DNA of 64,000 nt. Source: VGRW01 sp031396695. Lineage in GTDB: Bacteria; Myxococcota_A; UBA9160; SZUA-336. Shown here one piece after another: positions 20,904-29,285 of this stretch (within the stretch, counting starts at the first letter, position 1; every line of letters begins with the position of its first letter). Below the pieces are notes generated by a model that ran no database searches, had not been told where the DNA came from, and saw only the letters and a list, made by a program, of their open reading frames with translations. The DNA is taken from contig JANNLG010000008.1 of NCBI GenBank assembly GCA_031396695.1, positions 3,528 to 67,527 on the forward strand. The letters are read 5' to 3'. A program made the position numbers and the translations under genes.

Positions 20904-22178
20904 TCATCCACCCTCTTCCGAGACGCGCATGAGCTCCTTCTCGACCAGCAGCACCGCCGCGCGCAGACTCGCGTTCTCGACGAGCTGATTCTGGATCACG
21001 CGGTCGGAGTGCAGCGCGGTGGTGTGGTGCTTGGCGAACCTGCGGCCGATCTCGGGGTACGAAAGTCCGCAGTGCCGCCGCACCAGGTACATGGCGATCT
21101 GACGCGGCGTGGTGATGCGCGGGCTGCGGCTCGACGAGCGCAGGTCGCGCAGCCGCACGTTGAACTGCTGCACGACCGCGTTCAGCACGTCCTCGGGTGT
21201 GACGCGGATCAGCGGATCGCTCGTGTGGCTGAGCAGGTGCTTCACCGCGCCGATGTCGTCGAGCGCGTGGCTACAGGACGACTGGGTCAAGAGCCGAGTG
21301 AGCAGCACGTCGAGCTGCGACAGACTGCCTCGTAGCCGGCTCGCGAGCAGGTCCGCGACGGCGGGTTTTGGTTCGACACCCCAGGCCCGCGTGCGGGCGA
21401 GCACGATCGCGAGGCGAGTCTCCCACTCGGGTGCACGGACTTCGATCTGCTCGAAGCGCGCCAGCCGCTTGCGCAAGGGCTCGATCAACCCTGCGCAGCG
21501 CTCGGGGGCTTTGGCGAGCGTGACCGCCACCGGTACCCCTCGCGCTTCGAGCTGCTCGAGCGTTCGCAGCAGCTCTTCCTGGGTCGCGTCGCGGCCGTAC
21601 AGCGCCTGAACGTCGTCGAGCAGGAGCAGATCCGACGCGAGCAGGCGGTCGCGGAACGAGCCGACGTCCTCGGTCGCGATCGCGCTCACCAGGTCGAGCG
21701 AGAGCTGCTCCGCCCGCCGGTACACGACGCAGGCTTCGGGATCGCGTTCGCTGCGCAGCGCGGCGATCGCGCGCAACAGGTGTGTCTTGCCGGCGCCGGC
21801 GCTGCCGTGAATCGCGATGCCGGCGCCGCTGGCGCTGACGTCGTTCGCGAACTTGCGGGTGCGCGCGCGCGCGTTCGCGTTCGCCGGACTCGCGACGAAG
21901 CTCGCGAACGTGAAGGTCGGATCGGTTCCGAGCAGCGCGATGTCTTCGACGGGGATCAGCGCGAGCGAGAGCGCAGCGTCGGTCAAGCTCGAGAGCGTGG
22001 CCTCGATCGCGCCGATGTGACCTTTGCTGATCCACGCTTCCAGCTCGCCGCGATTGGCGGCGAGACGGAGCGAATCCGACGTGCGTTCGAGACAACGAGT
22101 GCTTTGGAGCAACGCATCGCGCGTCGTGGGCGCGAGTCTGTGCGCAAGAACTTGCAGCACCGACTTCCAAAGCGACAT
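20904..22178 (-). CDS. dnaA: Chromosomal replication initiator DnaA (divergent)
   Basis: 424 residues from the ATG at 22178 (MSLWKSVLQVLAHRL); the frame stays open to an ATG at 22220. Domain III has Walker A GSAGAGKTH (125-133), Walker B LLLLDDVQALYG and the box VII region LIEPLRKRLARFEQ. Domain IV is recognisable from TPRQIAMYLVRRHCGLSYPEIG, but the signature loop reads FAKHHTTALHS where most DnaA proteins have FGGRDHTTVLHA: one residue shorter, Arg to Lys, Asp to His. The N-terminal DnaB-interaction domain is also unusual. Position next to dnaN and rpmH confirms identity. Confidence 0.93.
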   Translation of the reverse strand: MSLWKSVLQVLAHRLAPTTRDALLQSTRCLERTSDSLRLAANRGELEAWISKGHIGAIEATLSSLTDAALSLALIPVEDIALLGTDPTFTFASFVASPANANARARTRKFANDVSASGAGIAIHGSAGAGKTHLLRAIAALRSERDPEACVVYRRAEQLSLDLVSAIATEDVGSFRDRLLASDLLLLDDVQALYGRDATQEELLRTLEQLEARGVPVAVTLAKAPERCAGLIEPLRKRLARFEQIEVRAPEWETRLAIVLARTRAWGVEPKPAVADLLASRLRGSLSQLDVLLTRLLTQSSCSHALDDIGAVKHLLSHTSDPLIRVTPEDVLNAVVQQFNVRLRDLRSSSRSPRITTPRQIAMYLVRRHCGLSYPEIGRRFAKHHTTALHSDRVIQNQLVENASLRAAVLLVEKELMRVSEEGG

Positions 22179-22270
22179 CGCCCCATCCGTGCAGACGAGG
22201 CCCGGAGCGCTGGCAGTCATGGAGGGAGGGGAACCTCTCAGAAGGCGAAGACGAGTGGGATCCCGTGCTC

Positions 22271-22300
22271 ATATCAAAGCGGCGCGCAGCAATGCAAGAA
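22271..22300 (-). promoter_or_regulatory. dnaA: Candidate dnaA promoter
   Basis: On the minus strand TTCTTG (22300-22295), 16-nt spacer, TTTGAT (22278-22273), giving a leader of about 90 nt before the dnaA ATG. The -10 context GCTTTGATA is the same as in the divergent rpmH promoter. Confidence 0.4.
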
Positions 22301-22343
22301 GCGACGCGAAATTTCTCGTCGAGCACGCGTTCCGGCCGCGGCG

Positions 22344-22372
22344 TTGACAGTGCCAGGAGCCGGTGCTTTGAT
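22344..22372 (+). promoter_or_regulatory. rpmH: rpmH promoter
   Basis: A perfect -35 hexamer TTGACA (22344-22349), 17-nt spacer, and TTTGAT (22367-22372) as -10. Transcription would start near 22380, about 30 nt before the rpmH ATG, and drive rpmH-rnpA-yidD-yidC and probably further. Confidence 0.7.
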
Positions 22373-22411
22373 ACACGCCCACCGAGTCGCCCAGTTCGAG
22401 AGGCATAGGTC

Positions 22412-22561
22412 ATGAAACGCACCTTCCAGCCAAGCCGAATCCGCCGCGCACGCAATCACGGCTTCCGCGCCCGGATGAGCACGACGGCTGGGCGCAACGT
22501 CCTCTCGCGCCGGCGCGCGAAGGGTCGCCACGAACTCACGCGGGTCTCGAAGAGGAAGTAG
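22412..22561 (+). CDS. rpmH: 50S ribosomal protein L34
   Basis: A 49-residue basic protein, MKRTFQPSRIRRARNHGFRA at the start and TRVSKRK at the end, with the invariant L34 pattern KRTFQPS...RARNHGFRARM...GRNVLSRRRAKGR. It binds 23S rRNA in the large subunit. Housekeeping promoter upstream; rnpA follows after 34 nt, the near-universal rpmH-rnpA pair opposite dnaA. Confidence 0.98.
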   Translation: MKRTFQPSRIRRARNHGFRARMSTTAGRNVLSRRRAKGRHELTRVSKRK

Positions 22562-22595
22562 CGATCCGTCGCCGCCGACGGATGACGCCCGCAGA

Positions 22596-22937
22596 GTGCC
22601 TCGTCGGAGAATGCGTAGAAGTGATTTCCTCGCGTCCTCCGAGTTCGGCGAACGCCGGACGACCCGGTTCTTCATCGTGTTGCTCAGGGCTCGAAACGAT
22701 GGCGGCCCCACCCGCCTCGGCATCACCGTCACTCGCAAGGTCGGCAGCGCCGTGCGGCGCAACCGAATCAAGCGCCTCGCTCGCGAATGGTTCCGCAGTC
22801 GGTCTCGAGAGTTTGGATCGTGCGATCTAGTCCTCATCGCCAAGCGCGACATGCCGCACTCCCTGCGCCTGGCGGACGTGTGTCAGGACCTGGATCTGCG
22901 GCTCGCGCGCTCGGCCGCGGCCCCAGCGCGACCTTGA
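22596..22937 (+). CDS. rnpA: Ribonuclease P protein component
   Basis: Protein subunit that assists the RNase P ribozyme in 5' tRNA maturation, 113 residues. The signature RRNRIKRLAREWFR (about 54-67) and the preceding GITVTRKVGSAV are clear. Start taken as GTG at 22596; an in-frame ATG at 22611 is possible, but its purine-rich GGAGA is too close to serve it. The stop overlaps the yidD start as TTGA. Confidence 0.95.
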   Translation: MPRRRMRRSDFLASSEFGERRTTRFFIVLLRARNDGGPTRLGITVTRKVGSAVRRNRIKRLAREWFRSRSREFGSCDLVLIAKRDMPHSLRLADVCQDLDLRLARSAAAPARP

Positions 22938-23128
22938 TCGCGCTGATTCGCGGCTATCGGCTGGTGATTTCGCCCTGGCTGGGCTCCGCGTGTCGGTTTC
23001 ACCCGAGCTGTTCGCAGTACGCGGTGGCCGTGATCGAACGCGACGGCGCGCTGCGCGGAGGGATGCGGGCGCTGCGGCGGATCTCTCGCTGCCATCCGCT
23101 GGGCCGCGGTGGCCTGGATCTGCCCTGA
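22934..23128 (+). CDS. yidD: Membrane protein insertion efficiency factor YidD
   Basis: A short 64-residue member of the YidD family, which assists YidC-dependent insertion. All hallmarks are present: IRGYRLVISPWLG, three cysteines in CRFHPSCSQYAV and RISRCHPLGRGGLDLP. The family conservation begins right at the TTG at 22934, which overlaps the rnpA stop as TTGA; the longer frame upstream is a shadow of rnpA. yidC follows after 11 nt. Confidence 0.92.
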   Translation: MIALIRGYRLVISPWLGSACRFHPSCSQYAVAVIERDGALRGGMRALRRISRCHPLGRGGLDLP

Positions 23129-23139
23129 GGCATGTGACG

Positions 23140-24810
23140 ATGGACCGCCTGCAGATCGCCGCTGTTGCCGCCGCCATTGCTCTGCTTGCGGTGTCCTATC
23201 TGTTCCAGCCGCCGCCGGCTCCCGAGGAGCTTGCTCCCGTCCGGCCGCAGGCTGCGGCGGAATCGCCTCCGACGGGATCCGAGCCGCCTCCGACGCCGGC
23301 TGAGCTGGCGATACCCGAGACGCGTATACCGCGGATGTCGGAGTCGAAGTCCGTGACGCTCGCCAATGACGCAGTTCGAGTTCGCGTCACGAATCTCGGC
23401 GCGCGAGTCGAAAGCGTCGAGCTCCTACAGTACCGAGCGACCGTCGAGGCTGGCTCGGGACCGGTCGAGCTGGTCACGGCGGACGCGCGCGGCGGTCTCT
23501 TCATCTTTCTCGGCCCGGAGCCGCTTCGCTCCCTGGAGGCCACCGACTACGAAATCGCGGCCTCGGATTCACGCTCGATCGAGCTGCGTGCGGTGAAGTC
23601 CGGCGTGACCGTGACGCGGCGTCTCGAACTGGATGACGCAGGCTACGGGGGCCGCATGACGGTGTCGATCCAGAACGACAGCGACGCGGCATTGCTGCCG
23701 AAGCTCGACGTCGTGCTCTACGGACAGGAGCGGCCGGTCTCGGCGCCCGACTACTTCCTGAACTACAGCCTGGTCGCAGCCGTGGATGGCGTCGTCGAGC
23801 GGGCACCGGTCGCGGGCATCGGCACCGCCGGCTTCCTCGGCGGATTGCTGGGGCGCTCTGCGCCGACAGGCACCTCCTACCCGTCACCCGTGGAGTGGAC
23901 CGGCGTCGACAGCCAGTACTTCCTGTTCGCCGCGGTTTCTGAAACTCCACGCGACAGCACGGCTTTCCTCGGCCCGCTCGGTCGCGACCTGGGCCAGGCT
24001 GCACTCGGCGCGCCGAGCTTCGAAGTTCCTCCGGGCACGGGCGTCGAGCGCGGCTACCGACTGTTCTTCGGCCCGAAAGTGCCCGAGATCGTGAACGCGG
24101 TGGATCCGCGCCTCGAGGGCTCGATCAACAACGGCTGGGCGATCGTGCGGCCGCTCGTCCACATCTTCGAAGCCATGCTGCGCTGGACGCATGACCACGT
24201 GATCGCGAACTACGGCGCGGCGATCATCCTGCTGACGCTCTTGGTGCGCGTCGTGACCTTCCCGCTGACGCAGCGCTCGATGAAGTCGATGAAGCGCTTC
24301 AGCGTGATCGCGCCGCAGATGAAGGAGCTGCAGACCAAGTACGCGAACGATCGCGACAAGCTGCAGGAAGAGATGATGAAGCTGTATCGCCAGAAGGGCA
24401 TGAATCCGCTCTCGGCGATGGGCGGCGGGTGTGTGCCGATCCTCGTGCAGATGCCGTTCATGATCGCGCTCTACTTTGCGTTGCAGACCTCGATCGAGCT
24501 GCGGCACGCGCCGTTCGCACTCTGGATCAACGACCTGTCCGCGCCCGAGAACTTGATCTCGATCGCCGGCTTGCCGCTGCGTTTGCTGCCGCTCCTGATG
24601 GGCGGGTCGATGCTGTTGCAGCAGCGGCTGACGCCGACGCCGAACCAGGATCCGCAGCAGAAGCAGATGATGACACTGATGAGTGTCGTCTTCACGTTCA
24701 TGTTCTACCAGTTCCCGTCGGGGCTCGTGCTCTATTGGTTCGTGAGCAACCTTCTCGGGATCGCACAGCAGGTTTTCGTGAATCGCTCTCCGGCACAGCC
24801 GGCTACCTGA
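23140..24810 (+). CDS. yidC: Membrane protein insertase YidC
   Basis: Inserts and folds inner-membrane proteins with or without Sec; subunit c of ATP synthase is a known client. 556 residues: an N-terminal membrane anchor (IAAVAAAIALLAVSYLF), a proline-rich linker, the large periplasmic beta-sandwich domain (about 65-345), then the conserved five-helix core starting GWAIVRPLVHIFEAMLRW, with the cytoplasmic hairpin RQKGMNPLSAMGGGCVPILV and final FYQFPSGLVLYWFVSNLLG. The ATG is preceded by TGAGG at 10 nt. Confidence 0.97.
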   Translation: MDRLQIAAVAAAIALLAVSYLFQPPPAPEELAPVRPQAAAESPPTGSEPPPTPAELAIPETRIPRMSESKSVTLANDAVRVRVTNLGARVESVELLQYRATVEAGSGPVELVTADARGGLFIFLGPEPLRSLEATDYEIAASDSRSIELRAVKSGVTVTRRLELDDAGYGGRMTVSIQNDSDAALLPKLDVVLYGQERPVSAPDYFLNYSLVAAVDGVVERAPVAGIGTAGFLGGLLGRSAPTGTSYPSPVEWTGVDSQYFLFAAVSETPRDSTAFLGPLGRDLGQAALGAPSFEVPPGTGVERGYRLFFGPKVPEIVNAVDPRLEGSINNGWAIVRPLVHIFEAMLRWTHDHVIANYGAAIILLTLLVRVVTFPLTQRSMKSMKRFSVIAPQMKELQTKYANDRDKLQEEMMKLYRQKGMNPLSAMGGGCVPILVQMPFMIALYFALQTSIELRHAPFALWINDLSAPENLISIAGLPLRLLPLLMGGSMLLQQRLTPTPNQDPQQKQMMTLMSVVFTFMFYQFPSGLVLYWFVSNLLGIAQQVFVNRSPAQPAT

Positions 24811-24832
24811 GTCGATTCGGGAGGAACGAGAA

Positions 24833-25894
24833 ATGGAAGCATCCGTAGACGACGCTCGGGAATTCGTGGCCGAGAGCCGCGACGATGCCATTGCCAAGGC
24901 GGCGGGCTTCTTCCGGGTACCGCCGGAGCAGCTCGACGTCTGGGTGGTTCCCGACACAGTCACCGTGTCGGGACTCGGTACGAACGTGCTCGTGATCGCC
25001 GCGCTGAAGTCCGCCCGCTCCGCAGCGCGCGAGGAGCGACGCCCGGAGCGTCGCCCTGAGGCGCGGCAAGAACGGCCCGAGCGACGTGACGATCGAGGCG
25101 CTCGGCCCGAGCGCTCCGCTCGTCCGGAGCGAACGGAGCGTCCGGAACGAACCGAACGGCCCGAGCAACGCACGGAACGCCCGGAGCGTACGGAGCAACG
25201 ACCGGAGCGGACCGAGCGACCGCCTCGGTCCGAACGCCCTGCTCGCGAGGAGCGCCCGGAGCGACGACCTGAGCCCGCGCGCGCAGCCGCACCGCGCGTC
25301 GCGCCGGAACCGGTCGATGACGCGGGCGATGATCTCGAGGAAGGTGAGCTCGGACCGGTCGGCGAATTCGTCGCCGGAATCCTCGAGCGCATGAAGCTGC
25401 GCGGCGTGGCGGTCACCGAGACGGAGACCGAAGAGGGCGACATCATCATCACCCTCGATGGCAAAGCGATCCTCGCGCTGAACGACCGCGAGCCGCGGTT
25501 TGCGGCCGCCCTCTCTCACTTGGCCCATCGCGCCGCCGAGATGCTCGTCGACGAGGAGGCCGCGGCCCGCGTCGACATTCGTGGCGCGCGCCGCGCGCCC
25601 ACCGAGGAGCGTTCGGAGCGACCGAGCCGCGATGGCCGGCGCGACGGAAACCGGCCCGAGCGATCCGGCCGAGGCCGCGATTCCGACGAGCGCGACATCG
25701 ACGAGGTCGCGCTCGAGCGCATGGCGCGCGAGGCGGCGGAGATCGTGCGCCGCTCCGGTGAGCCGGAGCTGCTGCGCCCGATGAACTCGCGCGAGCGCTG
25801 GGTCGTGCACAACACCCTGAAGGACGAGACCGGCGTCCGCTCCGAGAGCGAGGGCGATGGCCCGCGGAAGCGGGTTCGCATCACGCCGGATTGA
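24833..25894 (+). CDS. jag: Jag/KhpB-type RNA-binding protein with charged repeat linker
   Basis: 353 residues in three parts. A Jag-N domain (about 10-60; SRDDAIAKAAGFFRVPPEQL) is followed by a roughly 100-residue low-complexity linker made of RPERTERP-like units. Then come a KH domain (about 168-245) and a C-terminal R3H domain (about 290-353) with the R-x3-H signature in RERWVVH. Jag/KhpB proteins bind RNA and are encoded beside yidC in many bacteria. The usual short linker is here expanded by imperfect repeats. The stop overlaps the rsmG start as TTGA. Confidence 0.9.
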   Translation: MEASVDDAREFVAESRDDAIAKAAGFFRVPPEQLDVWVVPDTVTVSGLGTNVLVIAALKSARSAAREERRPERRPEARQERPERRDDRGARPERSARPERTERPERTERPEQRTERPERTEQRPERTERPPRSERPAREERPERRPEPARAAAPRVAPEPVDDAGDDLEEGELGPVGEFVAGILERMKLRGVAVTETETEEGDIIITLDGKAILALNDREPRFAAALSHLAHRAAEMLVDEEAAARVDIRGARRAPTEERSERPSRDGRRDGNRPERSGRGRDSDERDIDEVALERMAREAAEIVRRSGEPELLRPMNSRERWVVHNTLKDETGVRSESEGDGPRKRVRITPD

Positions 25895-26442
25895 GCCGGG
25901 ACGAGGCTCTCGACGCGAAGCTCGCGGAGTTCCTACGCGAGCTCGGCCGTTGGGGCGACCGCATGAACCTGGTCGGATCCACGGATCCGACCGCAATGGC
26001 CCGTCACGTCGAGGACGCACTCGCCGCCGTCCCTCACCTGCCGCCGAACGCCTCGATCGTCGATCTCGGCAGCGGCGCGGGATTTCCCGGCGTGCCAATC
26101 GCGATCGCGCGCCGCGATCTGCGCGTGACGCTGGTCGAGATCCGCGAGAAGCGGATCGCATTCCTGCGCCACGTCGTCCGCTCGCTGGAGCTCGACGTCG
26201 AGGTCCGGCGCGAATCGATCGAGGTCGCGCCGGCGGAGCCCTTCGAGATCGCAGTGCTGCGCGCAGTGGCCCCTCCGGAGAAATCGCTCGAGCTCGCTCG
26301 ACCCTGGGTCGGCGACCAGGGAGAGATCTGGATCTGGGCCGGTGCGGGCGCTGCGCTCCCCGGCTCACGACCGATCGCGCTCGCCTCCGGAGGCGCGATC
26401 TTGCGCACTCCTGCGGCGGCGATTTCCCGTGGAACGGACTGA
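25891..26442 (+). CDS. rsmG: 16S rRNA (guanine-527 N7) methyltransferase RsmG
   Basis: S-adenosylmethionine-dependent methyltransferase of the 530 loop of 16S rRNA; loss gives low-level streptomycin resistance in several bacteria. 183 residues, a little short. SAM-binding VDLGSGAGFPGVP (57-69), LVEIREKRIAFLRHV and the LRAVAPPEKSLE segment are all family typical. The TTG start overlaps the jag stop (TTGA). mnmE and mnmG, its frequent neighbours, are not here. parA follows after 84 nt that hold parS-like motifs. Confidence 0.93.
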   Translation: MSRDEALDAKLAEFLRELGRWGDRMNLVGSTDPTAMARHVEDALAAVPHLPPNASIVDLGSGAGFPGVPIAIARRDLRVTLVEIREKRIAFLRHVVRSLELDVEVRRESIEVAPAEPFEIAVLRAVAPPEKSLELARPWVGDQGEIWIWAGAGAALPGSRPIALASGGAILRTPAAAISRGTD

Positions 26443-26486
26443 TGTCCCAAGCGGTCTTCGCTCTTCCACTCCTTGCACGTGGAACT
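26421..26486. promoter_or_regulatory. Two parS-like elements upstream of parA
   Basis: GATTTCCCGTGGAACG (26421-26436) and CCTTGCACGTGGAACT (26471-26486) both carry the half-site CGTGGAAC of the ParB palindrome (consensus close to TGTTCCACGTGGAACA) with a degenerate left half. They lie exactly 50 bp apart in the same orientation, the first overlapping the end of rsmG. A perfect TTCCAC-N9-GTGGAA inverted repeat (26464-26484) overlaps the second. Identity as parS or as a par operator is inference. Confidence 0.45.
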
Positions 26487-26526
26487 CTGGGGTAGTATCC
26501 GCCTGCGGCACGCCGCGGGGTGGAGA

Positions 26527-27289
<763 letters not shown>

Positions 27290-27303
<14 letters not shown>

Positions 27304-28189
27304 AGCGCTCGGCCGCGGCTTGTCCGCTTTGATTCCCGGACCCGTGCCCGCGGCGCCGCCCGCACCTGTACCCATCGACAGGATCCCAGCCGATCCCGAA
27401 GCGGGCGCCGCGCCGCTGTTCGTCTCGATCGCCAAGATCGCGCCCAATCCGAGCCAGCCGCGCAAGACCTTCCGCGAGAGCGAGCTCTCCGACCTCGCGG
27501 CTTCGATCCGGGAGCAGGGAATCCTGCAGCCGCTGGTCGTTCGACGCCGTGGAGACGGCTACGAGCTGATCATCGGCGAGCGGCGTTGGCGCGCATCGCA
27601 GATCGCCGGGCTCGACGAAGTGCCGGTCGTGATCCTCGACGCCACCGATCGCCAGGTGGTCGAGATGGCTCTGGTCGAGAACGTTCAGCGCGCCGACCTG
27701 AACCCGATGGAGCTCGCCGAAGCGTTCAAGGTGCTCGTCGAAGTCGAGGAAATGACGCAAGACGAAGTCGGCCGTCGAGTCGGACTCGAACGCTCGAGTG
27801 TGTCGAATCACCTACGGCTTCTGGAGCTGCCGGCTCCAATCCAGCAAGATCTCATCGACCAACGCATCTCGATGGGCCATGCGAAGGCGATTCTGCAAGT
27901 GCCGCCGCCGCAGCGCGCGATGGTTCGCGATCAGATTGTGCGTCAAGGATTGTCGGTTCGTGCCGCGGAGGAGCTCGGTCGTCGCGCTGCGTCATCGACG
28001 CCGCACAAGCCGCGACCCGGGCCTTCGCGAGACGTGCACGTGATCGATCTCGAAGAGCGCCTGCGCAAGGCGCTCAAGACCAAGGTGCGGATCGTCGGTC
28101 GACGCGTCCGCGGGCGGATCGAGATCGAGTTCCACGGTGAGAGCGAGCTCGAGCGACTCAGCGAGCGGCTGCTCGAGGGAGAATCATGA
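27290..28189 (+). CDS. parB: Chromosome partitioning protein ParB
   Basis: parS-binding CTPase clamp, 299 residues. Order: ParA-activating N-terminal peptide (KALGRGLSALIP), CTP-binding ParB domain with GERRWRAS and ENVQRADLNPMELAEA, helix-turn-helix DNA-binding region (MTQDEVGRRVGLERSSVSNH), and a C-terminal dimerisation segment. The ATG lies inside the end of parA (14-nt overlap), and its stop overlaps the bactofilin start as ATGA. Confidence 0.96.
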
Positions 28190-28545
28190 AAGACGGACTC
28201 CAGACCTTCCTCGACAGCGGCACGTCGTTCGAGGGAAAGATCTCGTTCACCGGCTCGGTTCGAATCGACGGCCATTTCCGTGGCAGCGCGAGCGCCGACG
28301 GCACGCTGATCGTCGGAGAGACCGGCACGATCGACGCGAAGCTCGACGTGCGAAGCCTGATCGTGATGGGCTCGGTCTCGGGTGAGGTGACCGCCAAGGA
28401 GAGCGTCGAAGTCGGGCCGCACGGCCGACTCGACGGCGTGGTGCGAACTCCTCGACTTCGGATCGACGAAGGGGCTCGACTCACCGCGCGCATCGAGATG
28501 GGCGAGCGCGCGCGCTCGGAACCCGGCGCAGCGCACCGTCGCTGA
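28186..28545 (+). CDS. Bactofilin
   Basis: A 119-residue polymer-forming cytoskeletal protein of the bactofilin family (DUF583). The central region from about 15 to 105 is a right-handed beta-helix pattern of short glycine-punctuated strands (KISFTGSVRIDGHFRGSASA, GTLIVGETGTIDAKL). Short flexible tails flank it, as usual. The ATG overlaps the parB stop, so it is co-translated with parAB. In Myxococcus, bactofilins scaffold the ParABS machinery; a similar role here is inference from family and operon. Confidence 0.88.
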   Translation: MKDGLQTFLDSGTSFEGKISFTGSVRIDGHFRGSASADGTLIVGETGTIDAKLDVRSLIVMGSVSGEVTAKESVEVGPHGRLDGVVRTPRLRIDEGARLTARIEMGERARSEPGAAHRR

Positions 28546-28594
28546 GCCGCACTCCGCGCTGCGCGGGGGCAGCGAAATGCGGCACCGGCGCTGA

Positions 28595-28622
28595 TTGACT
28601 TGGAATCGCGCTTTGCCATACT
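28595..28622 (+). promoter_or_regulatory. Promoter of the atp F1/stator operon
   Basis: TTGACT (28595-28600), 16-nt spacer and CATACT (28617-28622) in the 224-nt gap after the bactofilin gene. The predicted leader of about 140 nt before the atpF' TTG holds no riboswitch I recognise. Confidence 0.5.
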
Positions 28623-28769
28623 GCCGCCGCCGAAGCGGGGTCGTCACCCGTCACGGTTCCGGCCGAGCGTGTGACCCACGTGCGGCGGTGCGATTCATCG
28701 CGGTCTCGGAACTGAATCGAGCCTTCCCCGGTCCGCGCTGAGGAACCTGTCACACAAGAGGGAACAACC

Positions 28770-29285
28770 TTGCGCGCCGAGCCGAGCCCAAGGCTTCTCG
28801 CAAGCGCGATTCTGGTGGGGTTTTTGAGCCCTGTCGGAGCGCAAGCCGCCGATCTGAATCTGATCCCCGCAGCCGAAGTGGTCGCGACCAACGTCGTGCT
28901 GTTCCTGCTGTTGATCTACCCGGTGAACCGCCTGCTCGTGCAGCCGCTGCTCGCGGTGCTCGACGAGCGCGCGGCGCGCACGTCCGGTGCGCTCGCGCAA
29001 TCGCAGCAGCTCGGCGCCGACGCGCGGTCCGCGCGCAGCGAACTCGAGGCCAGCCAGAACGAAGCCCGCGCGCGCGCCCAGGCCAAGCGAAGCGCGATCC
29101 TCGGCGAGGGCGAAGTCGAGGAACGCAGCCTGCTCGAGGCCGCACGCGACGAGGCGCACCAGAACATCGAGAGCGTGCGGCGCTCGGTCGAGGGCGAGCT
29201 GGCCGAAGCGCGTCGCGCTCTCCAGATCGACTCACGTGCGCTCGCACAGGAAGCAGCGACGCGAATCCTCGGGAGGGCGCTCTGA
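28770..29285 (+). CDS. ATP synthase F0 subunit b' (first b-type subunit)
   Basis: 171 residues; first gene of the stator/F1 operon. The N-terminus (LLASAILVGFLSPVGAQAADL) looks like a signal peptide and precedes the membrane helix VVATNVVLFLLLIYPVNRLL and a long Ala/Glu/Arg coiled coil, the peripheral stalk pattern. Two different b genes in tandem imply a heterodimeric b/b' stalk as in photosynthetic bacteria. The start is TTG with AGAGGG 7 nt upstream. It overlaps the next gene by one base (TGATG). Confidence 0.88.
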   Translation: MRAEPSPRLLASAILVGFLSPVGAQAADLNLIPAAEVVATNVVLFLLLIYPVNRLLVQPLLAVLDERAARTSGALAQSQQLGADARSARSELEASQNEARARAQAKRSAILGEGEVEERSLLEAARDEAHQNIESVRRSVEGELAEARRALQIDSRALAQEAATRILGRAL

